Of a stretch of DNA of 64,000 bases, positions 11,501 to 24,484 are shown piece by piece (the stretch's first letter is position 1; each line of letters begins with the position of its first letter). Source of the DNA: Todiramphus chloris collaris (Eukaryota; Chordata; Aves; Coraciiformes; Alcedinidae). The DNA lies in NCBI GenBank assembly GCA_025345505.1, contig JANVCC010000030.1, positions 2,778,123 to 2,842,122 of the forward strand, in the 5' to 3' direction. The notes under the pieces were generated by a model. It was not told the origin of the DNA. It ran no database searches and saw only the letters and a list, made by a program, of their open reading frames with translations. Made by a program: the position numbers and the translations under genes.

Positions 11501-14092
11501 AAACCTTTGGTGGCACCCAAGGCTCCTGGCCATATGCCAGCTTCAGCACTTGTAAAGGCATTGTTATGATATCTTTACACCACCAGCTGTTTTCTTTTTA
11601 GCTGAGATGTACTCTGTGATTTGATATTCATGCTTAAAAATTTCTTTCTACCTTAGTTTTGCTAGTAAATCCCAACTGCACAAAAATTCATTGAAAGTGA
11701 TTGTAAGAGTTTTGAACACCACACAATGCCACTTGGTTTCAAAACACAAATACTGTTTTGCAGAACCAACTACATTTGCATTCATTTTTACTTACAACAG
11801 GCTCTGCTTAGAACTAAGAGCCCAAAGATGTTTCACGTCTCTAAAAAGAAATCCATGTTCTAAAACACACTACAATGCCAAATGGGGTCGTGGCCAGTGG
11901 AACAGAAGCCATGGAAGAAAGACTTTGACCCAGGGTGAGCATTAGGTCGCTGTGACACACCAATTGTAAACGTGATCAGACATATCCTCGAGAGACGCAT
12001 CACTGAATTTCCCATCTCTTCTTCCACGTTTCAAGTTAGCAAAGGGAAGTGTTGTGTCAAATACGACATAGTTTCTTTCTGTGTAGTACTAAAGATTTTG
12101 AAACAGACCCTGCTCTTGGGTGTTTCCATCAATACTTGGTGAAGGGAAGGGGCTTACATGTATTTAGTTCAAGAAATGAGCTACGTGCATTTAAAAACCC
12201 CAAACGGGTAATGAACATAAAATGATAATAGAGGAGACTGCAATCCTGAACACATACACCTAGGAAGGGTCCAGCTCTGGTGGGGTTGGGTTAGCTCCCA
12301 CAGGCCAGCACGCTCTCCACCTGAGAACAGCTACAGGTCTGGGTGCTCCAGGAATCAGTTACAAATCCAGCCCTATTGAGATGCACAACTTTTGCTGAGA
12401 TTGCCAACAAAGGTCTGAGTAAGACATTATTCTGTCCCACCCCACATTAACACGCAATCACAAACGTTAGGCTAGACAGGTCCACAAACAGCCCAGTAGC
12501 AAGGACTTCCAGATGCTACAAGCTGTGCAAATGTATCGCTGCTAGATCAGAGAGGCTGATTCTGCAGTGCCAATCCCATATTTAGCTCTATTGAATATTA
12601 TGTTTTGTACACAAAGCATTACAACCGAGTAAGTAAGAAATGCAATATTTAAACACACCCCATGCAATGCAGTGTAGCACAGCTTAGTGAAAAGTTGAAT
12701 TAAACCAAGTAGACTTTATAAGACTCATTTAAATCGTCATGCATTTTTCAGCTTCACTGTATTTTTGTTCTTCCCCATTAGTGGGAATACTCACTAATGC
12801 TAACTCATTATTAATTAGCATTTTCATGATCAAAAGATTCCTTTAAATAATTTTTTGCAATTTATTTTGCCAAAATAGGAAGACTTCTGATCATAATTTT
12901 CTATTAAGTTGGTTTTGAGTTAGACAAATTAAACCTATGAGAAGGGTCACTTAAGTCTTATTACCCTCCATTTATTCATATCAATAAATTATTTTCTTAA
13001 AATAATTCTACTCCTTCCTTAGCTGAAGTAATTGTTTATACTACCAGAAGTTGGCTCCGATTTTTTAATGTGGACTATGGCTGTTTGACATTTTGCACAG
13101 TAAGTAGGTAACGAAATGGTGATTTTACCCATAACAGAAAGAATGGGTAACTCTGTCACTTATGTGTAAAGTTTTAGACAGCTAAGTAATACAGATTTAA
13201 ATTAAAAATGACAGATGCACTGGCTTGGAATATAATGGGCACTGAAGTGAACCTTTATTCCTTTTAGCAGCTTATGGTTAACTCTTAAATGGACCACACA
13301 TTATACTCACTTTTGAGTACAGTAACTATTCAGCTAAACGATCAGATGGCTATTCTGTGGATGGCAGTAGTGTGCTTCAGGACATGAGGATTTTTTGACC
13401 TACTGCAGAAATTCAACTGAACTCATCTTAATCAGAGGTCATACCAGAGGAAGAAAAAAAATCCCAGATGTTTCTCATTTGAGATCTTCAGTACTGAAAT
13501 CTGCATATTGTATGTCATAAAGTCAAGTGGATTTAACTTGCTTTGATTAACACTTCATAAAACATTCACAGGCTTCCCATCTGATCCCTCTAACAGAGTA
13601 TACCAGAACCCACACAGAGGGCCCTGAAACTAAGTGGTCTTTTATTGTCTCTTGCAGGTGAAAAATTAAGGTATAGAATTAGTAACAAAGTACATTAACT
13701 GATACATATTCGTTACTAATCCTTGATTCACGGGATTAATCATATGAGTAATAAATTTTATTTTGCCTGCTACCTTTATACAATTATAATATCAACTATA
13801 ATACTGTATTTAATGCTAGTTCATCACCTAAGGCAAGCTTTCATACCAGATTCATAAGGAAGTTACTACTTTTTTATTTTTCTATTTTGGGAGCATTAGG
13901 AATTCAAGATAAAAGCTAATACACAGTTATTACAGTGTCTTGAGAGAGAACTCTGAAAACAAGGATGCTTGTCTGAGCTCAAGTTTGTCTATGAACTGTT
14001 CTTCTATCTGGATGCCATACAACAACTGTTCCAAAGCATACAAACCCCTTGTTGTAGAGTTAGAGCAATAACTAGCTCTTCAATAAGATTTA

Positions 14093-14170
14093 TAAAAAAA
14101 AACAAAATAAAACCACAAAAAAGCAATACCAAAAACAAACAAACAAAAGCAGCAAACAAAAAACAACCCG
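14093..14170. repeat. A-rich CAAA/AAAC low-complexity tract
   Basis: A run of A with interspersed single or paired C on the plus strand. It resembles the tract in the NLGN1 mini-intron but is more degenerate. Confidence 0.8.
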
Positions 14171-17100
14171 AAACAAACTTCCTTGTGTCACAAAAAAGAG
14201 CAAATGCTCTTCTTTCTTTATCAGATCCCAGTCTCAATTCCATCAGGGTAATTGAGATCAAATTCCAACTCATCATAAAATCCACAAAGATACAAATGTA
14301 ATTTGTTAATCACAAACCCGGCATCTCTAACTCAACTTTGAAAGTGCTCTTGAAACGGTGTTACCATGCTTTCCAGAACTGTAGAGTGCACACTACATTT
14401 CGAGTGCAATATTGGCATTATAGGGATCTATCAACTTGAGAGTCCACTTCCTGTGATGTAGCATTTTGTACATCTGTGACTTTACTTGTATTTGTTCCAA
14501 AATGAATTTCATGCTTAACTTGTTTTTCTTAATTAAACTTCCTTTAGCAGTTTCTAATATGCGCATTATTAAAACTCATTAGTCCCATTCATGCCTGCCT
14601 GTCATTTTTGGCTTCATATTCGTGTATCAAAGAGCTCTCCTGCTTTATATAGGAAGCAAATTAAATAATAAATATGAGAACTTGAACGTTTTATGAGTGT
14701 CAGTATGAGAAAGTGGCTGCAAGGCCCATAAGGTTTCACACAAAAAAAGCATTACAGCTAAAGCTAACATGCTGACACATCTCTGATCTATAAAGTCTGC
14801 AGTAATGGTAGCAGTAAAGTGTTGTGCCATAGATGGGGAATTTTTCTCTCACATGAAATAGAAATAGGATATAGCACAGACTATATTTACTGTTGTAAAA
14901 AAATTTCAAATAAAATTTCCCAAAAGCTTAGAATATAACACCATTAAATGTCTGCAAAGATTTACTCTTTCCATCTGACTTCCTGGGTAGCTCCTATTAT
15001 TCAGCTCCTTGTCCTGTTTTCATTTTCGACCACTATCTGTGAGAAAGACACTTCTATAAGTTACAGCAACTAGTCTGAGGCCTCCCTGTTACAGCCTGGT
15101 CATGCTGACATGACTCCAAGGAAGAGAAGCGTTTCCTGGCCCAGCAGCTGGATCTCATGGAGACCACTCCAGCACCAAGTCTCACCAGAAATAACCCATC
15201 TTTGTGAAACCAGCTGAAGAAACAAAAGCTCCATCCTCCAACACCTGTTTTACACATTTCTCCCAAATAAGCTGTCATTTTCTCCTCAGGCCTATTTGTA
15301 AGGCTGTGTGCCTACAAAAAAAGCTTTACTGCTTTCAAGTACTTTTTTGGATACTGGGGTGTGGGGTTGGGAAGGCAGAAGTTCAAGAATGATCTTAAGT
15401 TCAAATATTGAGCTTAAAAGCTTCAGACAAGGTGAAATTAAATAGAATTACAAAATACAACATAAACATATTCCCCTCATTAAATTCCCAGAACTAGTTC
15501 AACAAGTGGGTTAATGGCATCTCTAGGCAGGATGTATGAGATTGAGAAGATTCAGAAAACATATTTTTAAATTGCCATTTAAGCTCTCTGCTTGGTTAAA
15601 GGAATATAAGTTACTTGAAATATAATATTTGTAAAGTGTCCTTGATCAGTTTTATGACTTTATAGTCACGTGTTGCTAATTTCCAAGCATTACGTTCTCC
15701 CTTAATGTAGATCAAAAGGCCTAACCAAGCATCAGTGGAAAGCAACAGCCTACCCAAAGGCAGCACTAAAACTGATTATGCAGAAAATATTATGACAGAA
15801 CAGAAAAATTCAACAAATGGAGAAAAGGGAACTCCAATTGCTTTTCCTTTAATGGCCTCATCTTTTATTTGCCCACAGCAGTGGAAAAAACATTTTACAC
15901 AGCCGTATGCAGCCCAGACCTTTACATGGCTTGATTACCATAAGGATATTTACAGCAGGCACTGTGCCCCATGGTTTCATACAGATGGTAACCCTTCACA
16001 CAACCTTTTGGTTTTTTAAGTGAAAAGGGGCACGGTAGAGTGGGTGCACAGAAAAACTTGAACACGGTACTAAGTAGCCAACTAGTCACTTTTTATCCCT
16101 GGGTAACACACAGAACATCATTAACGAGCAATTAATAATTATGGAAACAAAGTGTGTTGGAAAACACGTGGGGTCTTCAGAGGCAGGTGGAAATGTGGAG
16201 CTGAGTCACCGAGGAGTCAACACAATTTCCCCTTGTAACAGTGATAATTCAATAGTCATTCTGAGGAATGAAATGCCATCATTTGTCATTAAAAATACAG
16301 GATGTGTTTCAATATGCAGTGCATGATGAAGTTTCCCCATCAGCTTTTTTCTTTTTTTTTTTTTGCATCCTCTAACTCCCTCCCTCCCATACAAACTCTT
16401 CTGCAACGCCTGGGTAGCAGGGCAGGCAGCCTCCTCTGAATGCCTACAGTCCTTCATAATGCAGAGCTCAGAAACAGGGCTACAGTAATGGAAAGAGGCT
16501 TTTATAACAGCCTTTATTCATCAGTCAGAATCTATTTTTTATCATTACCTGTCATACTTACCAGGGATGGATATCTGGGACTAATCGGAAATTATATTGT
16601 TTACTGGATCAGATTGATCGGAACCCATCCTTTATTAAAAGAAATCCACAAAGGTTTCTGCTGAATCTCTGGCAAAATGTTGTCTTTTCATTATTTGCTT
16701 TCAAAGAATGTCTGTCTCTTTTTGCCCTTCTTTTTCACTACTTAATTTTTAAATAGTTTCTTTTTCATGTGATTAAAAAAACATAATAAATATGACATCA
16801 AACAAATAATTCAAAGCTAGCCAAGGATCTGTAATACAGCTCCACATCTCTATTAAAAAGGAATGTATATTTGCTTTTAATAAAGAAAGGCAAGCTAATC
16901 CATTATGATCTGAGACCATATCTAAGCCTCTGCTTTCTTCTCTTTTCCCCAGACTCCATTTGAACAATTAGAGTGGTTTATGCTTGTGTGTATGCCAATG
17001 CATATTAAATATGCAAACTGATAAAAAATAAAACCACCACCATTGCCATGTTCAAATCCTCCATTCACTTGCAAATCAATTTATCTGCCTACAGCTCTGT

Positions 17101-17631
17101 CCCAGTCTTTAAATAACCCTCCTCAGCAGACTGCTCCACCTCCAGCCAAATAATCCAGAGCAAACCCACTTTGTTAAGGATGTTTAAGTATCAACAGCTA
17201 GGATATTATCTTCTTACCCTACCGTAGAAAAAGGGGTAAGATAACCAGAGCAGCATCCGGACGACAGCTTTTCTCCTTGCTTCTACACAACTTACTGCCT
17301 TAAACAGCCTGCACACTCTCTGATGGCTTTCATTGCTACTTCAGTTAATCACGAAACAGAGGTGTTCAGCCAAATCCTGCTTCCCAGCACACTTAGTATG
17401 ATTATCCTCAGCTTCATTTTTCTTCCCACAGTCTGCATATGATTCACATGAAATACACTGAATAAATGGGATCACTTCGTATGTACCTAAGGACCCCCTC
17501 ATCATTTACTGCAAAACTGCTTTTGCAACGCTGCTACAGGCTGTAGCTGTAGTCGAAGAAAAACAGTGCCATTTGTCAAAAGTAACTAAGAAGTAGTCTT
17601 CTTTAACACTGCATAGTGCACCAGAAATGAT

Positions 17632-17664
17632 GGGGGGGGGGGGGAACGGGGGAGGAAAAAAACC
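17632..17664. repeat. G13 homopolymer with adjoining G- and A-rich sequence
   Basis: Thirteen consecutive G (17632-17644) followed by AAC, five G, AGG and a run of A. It could form a G-quadruplex together with the neighbouring G run. Confidence 0.85.
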
Positions 17665-18866
17665 AACAAAATGCACCCAACCAGTATTTCCAAACATGGC
17701 TACTCAGCTTTTGTCTACCAATCTGCAAATCTAATTTCAAAGATGCCAAAGTGGGCTGCGTGTTACTGCTGTTGAGCCCACGCAAGTCTCAGCACAGTCA
17801 ATGGGAATCAGTATCTTTAAAAATCAGGGCCCTGAATAATGGGCTCTATTTGTAAACATTCATTTATATCATACATGGGTCTTTCACTTGTCAGGTGCCT
17901 GTAATAAAGTACATGCAATTTCATAAGTATCCTTTGCTTCAATTAAGCTAGTGCAGAAAAAAAAAAGTAGAGAAAAAGGTCCCAAAGCTCACAGTGTTGC
18001 TCGGTCACCAGTAACAATAGTCTGTAGGTGCATCAAATAAACCCTGCTAGTGTAAAAAACCAAACAAACGAACAAAAAAAAAATCCCCTAGGTCTTAAGG
18101 GAGCATGAAAAAGTTATTTTGAGTATTGTCAAATACATGGTTTCAGATCTGGACTACCTCTGTGAATATACCAGTACCGTCTGGTCCCACTAAGGCTCTG
18201 GATAAATGCAAATATTGCCACAGTGGATGGCAGTACTGGAAAAAAAGTATTTCCTAAAACAATTTCCTACACTTACATTGGGGAGGGAGAAATAAATAAA
18301 TAAGTCTGCTTCATTTCAAATTCACAGAACATCTGAACTTGCTAAAAACATTCATTTTTGGTATTTATAGCTTCTATAAGATATATTTCCATTTTACACT
18401 AGTGGATTTTTAATGCCATAGATGTCAGAGCTAAACCAAACTGGCCTTCCAGAAAGCAAAACCAGTTTCAAACTAAAATGATATTCCTTAAAAAGGTCAG
18501 CAAATTTACAGAAGAAAATCGCTTGTTCAGATTGTGTCACCTGCAGCAGAAAGAATGCAACACTTTAATCAAGCTCTGTTTTGTTTTATTTAAACAATTA
18601 TTTTTATGTAATTGCTCTGAAACCATATGCATCCTTAAAACGATTCAAGATTACATCCTTTCTTCTGATTCCAAGGTAACTTTCTGGCTTTAATTATAAG
18701 TCAATTAATATTAAGTAATTTGACTGATTAATTTTAATTAAACCTGTTGAAAATTGATTTTCCTTCAGCAAGCAAAGATGAGGCTCTAGTGCGATCGTCA
18801 GGAAGAGAAGAGCAGGGAGGGGAGAGACAAACCAGGACTTAAACACCCAAGCGAGAAGATGTCTGG

Positions 18867-18896
18867 AAAAAAAAAAAAAAAAAACCAAAAAAAAAA
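18867..18896. repeat. A18 and A10 runs at the edge of the CpG island
   Basis: Two poly(A) runs separated by CC on the plus strand, at the abrupt boundary between AT-rich DNA and the CpG island. Confidence 0.85.
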
Positions 18897-18904
18897 CCTC
18901 TCCA

Positions 18905-19930
18905 TCAGGCATGGCAGCCTCGGAAGAGCCGCGGCACTGTGCGGAGGAGGCAGTGGCCGTGCAGCTCGGGGCTACGAATGGCCGGGCCGAGGGCGAGCGG
19001 TGGCCCCGGCCCTCCCGGGGGCAGCGGGGCAGGAAAAGTTCGCTCGGGCGGCGGCGGCAGGAGCCGGCGGGCGGACCGCGCTGGGGGAGATGCGGGGTGT
19101 GCGTGTGCGGAGGGGCTGTGTGTGTGTGTGCGTGCCTGCCTGTGAATGTCCCTGCGAACACCCTACACACCGCACCCCCGCAGCGGTTCCTGCCTCCGCG
19201 CAGCTCCCCCGAGGCACCGCTCGGGTTCGCCGCCGCAGCCGCGCAGCCCCCGCGCAGCCCCGCACCCCAGCCCCGCTCCCCGGGCCAGCTGCAGCAGCTG
19301 AAATGCCATCTCCCTGCCCGCGGCCACGCACGCACACGCGGCTCGTAACCCGTCCCTGCAAAGCGCCCCCGGGCTCAGCTCCGCACCCCGGCCCCGCTGC
19401 CGCCCTGCCCTGCCCTGCCCGGAGCCGCGGGTGCAGAGCCCGGCCCGGCCGGGCCCGGCCGCCCCCCTCCAGCCCGGGCTCGGTCTCGCCCCGCACGCCG
19501 AGAGCATCAAAGTATTTACCAGTTCACGGCCGCTTTTCTGCAATCGCAGCTGAAACTGTAATTCGCTGGATTCGCCTCCTCCGGCTCTCTCCCAGCCGCT
19601 GTGAGCTGGAGGTTTCTCAATCGTGCCCCGGACACTTCCGAATTATATCGATTTTTATATATTTTTCTCCCCTTTCCTCGGATCGGGGCGAGCGGAGGGG
19701 GGGCTGGAAATCCCCATCCGGAATTCAACCTCATCCGTGCCGAGCCACCTCCATTTAAATCCGACCATCAGGCAAGCAATAGAAATGATCAAACGCTACT
19801 TCTCTCCGTCTGCAAGCAGATAATCCTACTAATCCAATAGATCTCCCCCGATCCGAAATTGCCCTCCAGACGAATCCCTTTCGCTTGATGTCCGGCGGGT
19901 GATCTCGGAGCCGCGACGGTGCCCCGAGGG

Positions 19931-19961
<31 letters not shown>

Positions 19962-19990
19962 AGAGCGGGGCGGGGGGGACGGGGGAAGGT
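18905..19990. promoter_or_regulatory. CpG island, candidate NLGN1 promoter or first noncoding exon
   Basis: A sharp rise in G+C with dense undepleted CpG sets this stretch apart from the AT-rich flanks, most strongly at 18925-19500. No conserved coding sequence is visible; the long frames through it (for example 18859-19758 plus, 18972-19496 minus) are the stop-poor frames expected in GC-rich DNA, with Ala/Arg/Pro/Gly-rich translations. It lies upstream of the NLGN1 start in the sense of transcription. A minus-strand donor candidate (ACTG then GTAAAT, exon end at 19520) could link it to the acceptor near 7770. It could instead be an orphan island or the promoter of an antisense noncoding RNA. 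The right edge is lost in the assembly gap. Confidence 0.75.
19935..19961. repeat. (GT)n microsatellite
   Basis: An uninterrupted alternating GT run within the CpG island, followed at once by G-rich sequence. Confidence 0.9.
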
Positions 19991-20055
19991 AAGGGGGGTG
20001 TTAATCTTTTTTGGCTCCTGGATGCACGGCTCGCTAAAACCGCCGAGAACCCTGC

Positions 20056-20174
20056 TTTTTTTTTTTTTTTTTTTNNNNNNNNNNNNNNNNNNNNNNNNNN
20101 NNNNNNNNNNNNNNNNNNNNNNNNNNNNNNNNNNNNNNNNNNNNNNNNNNNNNNNNNNNNNNNNNNNNNNNNNN
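20056..20174. other. T19 run followed by a 100-N assembly gap
   Basis: Nineteen T end directly in exactly 100 N (20075-20174), the usual placeholder for a gap of unknown size. The gap lies next to GT- and G-rich sequence in the CpG island, so promoter or exon sequence is probably missing. Apparent reading frames running through the N are artefacts. Confidence 0.95.
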
Positions 20175-20216
20175 TGCAGCCGCATGAAGCACATGCAGCC
20201 TTGCGTAGAGAGGGGG

Positions 20217-20222
20217 TATAAA
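20217..20222 (+). promoter_or_regulatory. TATA-box-like site, rightward
   Basis: TATAAA preceded by five G and followed by G, 43 bases after the assembly gap. The G-rich flank suits a TFIIB-recognition element. If used, it would drive transcription to the right, away from NLGN1. No downstream gene is visible, so chance occurrence is quite possible. Confidence 0.25.
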
Positions 20223-22255
20223 GTGTTGCCAATACGGGATGGAAAGGCTGCACACACACCTGCGTGCGCCGAGGCTGTTGCCGCTTACTCAATTATACCT
20301 GTGTGCAACACGGGTAGCATTCAGTAAGAAACCATGATCTCCCTTACTTAGGCTGTCACTGTCTGCACACAAGATATATGTAACTCTTCTTCTTTCTCCT
20401 TTTTTTTTTTTCCTCCTTTCCTGCTGCTTCTTGAAATATTAAAATTATTTTTCATTGCATACTTTCTATTTTGAATTGAGAAGAAAGTATTATCCGATCT
20501 TGGCGTTTGTGTTTTCTAGGATCACAGCAGAGCATGAAAGTTGGTGAATCAGGGTGTAAGGGGAGAAAGCAAGGCCAGATCAGAAGGAAAATAGTCCTTT
20601 GAATTCTGAAAGGTCTGTTCATTTTTTAACAGCAGCCACAATCACTCACTCAAAGATTATAAGCATCCTGAGTTAAACCTCTTGTAGAGAGCTCATTAAC
20701 ATCTCCTGTTATTTTAAGAGACTTCCCTTCACATTGTGTTAAAAATCTGTATTTTGTTGCATTAACATCCACCTCGTTGTAAAATATTGACACTTAATCA
20801 AGCACGGCACACCCACTCATGTTTCCAAGCACACAGCCCCAGGCAAGGTCTGAAGGTGCCTGATAATTTGATAAGCTTTTCCACCCCTTGCCTGAGAGCA
20901 CATCCCAGTGGAGGGAAGGCCAGTCCCAACCACCCCACGCTATGCATCTCACTCCCTCTGAGGAGCTATAGCCGAATGGCCACGGCAGGAGTGACAAGGC
21001 GCAGCAGCAGTTGTTCCTGTGACATTTCTGTGTACTGGAATAATTGTGTTCTGGGCACATTTTTCACCTGGTAAGTATCAATAATTATTATAGACCATGA
21101 TTAATTTTCAAAGTCCAGCATCCTTTAGTAACCTGATATTTAACTCTTGCACTGCCACCAACAGCATGCGGCTCTTAGATATGGGAGGAAAAGGCAGAAC
21201 ATACTCTGCTGGCAGAGCAATCCTGTGCATGTTATTCTATGTTATTCTCAAGAGAACACTAGAGGGGAAAAAAAAAGTTTCAAAGAAAATGTGCATATGA
21301 GTATCAACCACTTGCCACAAGCCACAGATCAACCAACAGCCTAAAAACCACCAACAAAGAGGGCAACACCAGGTAAGCTATTCTGACATTCTTCATCCGC
21401 ACAGAACCCTGATGTAGTTTTGTCTTTGGGTTGTTTTTTACACTGAAAATAAGAAAGAATGGTAACATAAAATAACTGCACTATTACTGTCACTTGATGA
21501 GCCACTGGAATCTGGGCGTGTAAGGTTTTCTTCTCACTCCTTCGAGCAGGATATATGTATCTTCCCCAGGTCCCCCAAGCCACCATGCCACTGGAGTGCT
21601 CCAACAATCATTTAAGCACACTGTGCCCTACTAAGTATGTGAAAAATTCAACCCATTTATCCCTTTACCATGTTTTTTGTGGGCAGGAGCTGATAATTTC
21701 CATCCAATTTGCTACAAGCCCACCTTTGGCCATCAAGCATCCACCTGATCCTAACCCATCTTCACTTGTGCAGAAATGGCACAAAGTTGTTTGAGCACAT
21801 GAAGTTTTTCTTTAATATCACAACAGTGATATGTGATAACAGCTCATGCATAGCATCACTTGTGTTGTGGCCTCTCCACAAGGTTGGGGATCCCTTTCCC
21901 GAACTTTCCCACTGCCTTTCACTCTACTCCCCTCCTCTGTGCTTACACACTTCTCTCCAGGGACCTCAGAGGCACAACAGCTCTCCCCTCATCCAAAACA
22001 CTGCTGTGGGAAGAGGAGTACTGGCCTGTGGGGGGCAACAGGATTTGTCTTCTGCTCCAGTAAGTTGTGCTGGTCTAGAAAGGGATATAGGGTTGGGAGA
22101 ACTGAATACAAGACTAATCTCTCTCTACTGAAATGTGATAGTAATAGCTGTGCTTGAACATAATAGTAGTGCCCAGGGCCTGATATTACCAAGATAGTTT
22201 CAGACACTGATTCAGTCTACAGCCAGAAAGTCCTTTCTTTAAGACCTAAGTGCCT

Positions 22256-22345
22256 TATACACATATTTATGTATATAAATGTATACACACTATGTATATA
22301 CATATGTATATAGTGTGTATATATATACACACCATGTATACATAT
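22256..22345. repeat. TA/TG-rich palindromic microsatellite
   Basis: The sequence alternates TA, TG and CA steps. It contains perfect 12-bp inverted arms (22282-22293 and 22310-22321) around a 16-nt spacer that is itself nearly self-complementary, so a long hairpin or cruciform could form. Confidence 0.85.
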
Positions 22346-24430
22346 GAAGTGTTTGGACTCATTTGAAAAAATGGAGAGAAGTGCTTGCAGTTGATTAGAA
22401 CTTTGCTAAATATGTTTTAATATGCTTCATGTCAAGAAAATACACTTCTAGTAAAAATCTAAGGAATGCAAAACTGTTTTAAAAGATGCTTTCAGTTACT
22501 ATCTAGTCTGTCTGAGCCCTGAAAGGGGTGTGTTATTTGCATTTATTATAATAATGCAAAGAAAGAGATAAATTTCCATGGATTGAAACTCTCTGGAAGC
22601 TTCAATGTCTTGCATCCTGAAATACTCTAAAATTTAACTCTGCTCCACTTTCCCCGTTTTGAGAACATGAAGCCCTTCATACATCCCACACCTAAGCACA
22701 TAACTTCTAAAAAGAGCAAAACATACAATCAAAAGCTAAAAAGAAGAAAGAAGCTATCAGATAGCAATCCAAGCTAAAATACATATCTGAGGTGTATCAG
22801 GTATGCACCTGCAGCATTAATGGTAAGAAAGGTTTATGTTACCCAAGTTTCATGAGCTATTAAAAGATATAAATTAAGATAGTAATATGTTTTTCTTCCG
22901 ACTATAGATCTTACCAGACGGTATTTCTCAAGAAAAAAAGATTAACCTCTCTAATAGGTAGCACAGGTGGAATTGTTTACATCTATAAGATTCCAAATAT
23001 TCATCAATTTAACATGTCTCGGGATAGCTCATTAAACTGTTTCTTGCAAGTTACATATCTTGCATTACATATTTTCTTTGATTTCATGAAACTTATTTAA
23101 GATTACTCACCTCTGTCCATTTATAGTCTTTAGATTGCCCCTGACTGCCAAACCTTTAATGAAATTATAATGCCTGTCTATAAGCTGCTTTAGTTTTCTG
23201 TAAATGCTTAGTTATTGCCATTCATTTGGTTTAACCTTGCCAAGAAGAGAGACACTTAAAGAGGCCGTTCCTTCACAAAGATACAGGGGGCTGACAGTCC
23301 CACAGCCACTTCAAATACTCATTATTATTTATCATTTGCCTTCTTTAATATTGCTCTTTTATACTGAAACAACCACATTTAAGAAAAAACAAAACAAAAC
23401 AAACTAAAAAAAAAAAAAAAGATGCTTTGCTTGTATGGCAAAGAGCTTACTCGGGAATGGTCAGACTTTCATATATCAAGAGTCAAGAAAATAAGACGTA
23501 CATACTCCGAGGGTTTCAACTTCAGCTGCATTCACCCTTGTCCACAAAAGTTCCCAGATCTGTACTCACATCCCATGTGTCCTTACCACCGCCTCCTCTG
23601 CAACGCCTGACTTCAGTGGTCAGGGTCAGTGGTTTTCTTCCTCCCAGCCTGTGATGGGAATCATACATTATGTCATCTGGTAGGATTTGTATTCTGACAT
23701 CATACAGGTTGTCCTCGGTGACATTCGCTTTTTATCATTAGCACCCTGTACTGGAATATTTAATGGGCTATGTTGTATCTCTGCACTGTAGATTTATTTT
23801 GCATTTTCATTTAATTAACAGCCATGACCAGTGGTCTGATAGATGGCAAAGCATTCTGTGAAGTAGAATCCTGCTGGATTAAAAGCTCTGCTGGAAAGTT
23901 TCAAACACCCATTCAGCCTGAACTTCTCAAAGGCAATTTTCTTTAAAGTACTGTGTTTCCAAAACAATGCTCGAGGACACAGGAAGAGGAAGCAAACAGG
24001 ACCCAAGGATGACAGACTCCCCTCTCTCTAAACAATGCCCCGTGTTGACTAGATGCTCAGATGAGTACAGTGGTCATTCTGAGATTCATAATTTCATATT
24101 CTTTTGGGTGCTGCTAAAGGACTGATATCGATAAAGCAAGTCACTGCCAGTGTTCTTACTGGAACTTAGGAAATTACAACACATTACAACATTGTGCTTG
24201 CCAGGGAACCCCAGATTAATTATAAATTCCATTCCTTTATTTATGTGGCTGTGAATACTTTAAGTCCAGAAGAGTTTTATGATTTTGTTCCTTCCCAAAA
24301 TTTCAGTTATTCTTTGAAGTCTGAATCTACCAGTACCTTGGTTTGCAGTGACCAAATACAAGAAAATACAGGGTTAGACTGTTGGTTGGGGTTTTTTTAA
24401 TTATAAAAAATTATAATTATATATATAACA

Positions 24431-24484
24431 GAAAACAAAGAGTTTTCTGTTTATGCTAAAACCAAAGAGTTTTCTGTTTATGCT
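24431..24484. repeat. Tandem duplication, 27-bp unit, two copies
   Basis: Two adjacent, nearly identical copies of a unit ending in AAGAGTTTTCTGTTTATGCT (24431-24457 and 24458-24484). Confidence 0.9.

Larger units (their letters stand above)
7770..18850 (-). other. Presumed NLGN1 5' intron, noncoding
   Basis: About 11 kb between the first coding exon and the CpG island. It is AT-rich with no recognisable coding exon, RNA gene or interspersed repeat. It contains an imperfect 28-nt tandem duplication (8528-8583), an 11-base C run (10627-10637), a CAAA-rich patch (14093-14170) and a 13-base G run (17632-17644). Segments at 12730-12870 and 14510-14600 are rich in TAAT/ATTA cores and may be conserved, but this is untested. 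Confidence 0.6.

Noticed and set aside
18859-19758. A 299-codon plus-strand frame, and long minus-strand frames, through the CpG island
   Set aside because: Translations are Ala/Arg/Pro/Gly-rich with no domain; GC-rich DNA lacks stops in most frames, and several frames are open at once.
19789-20327. Frames spanning the assembly gap on both strands
   Set aside because: They exist only because N codons do not produce stops; the sequence there is unknown.
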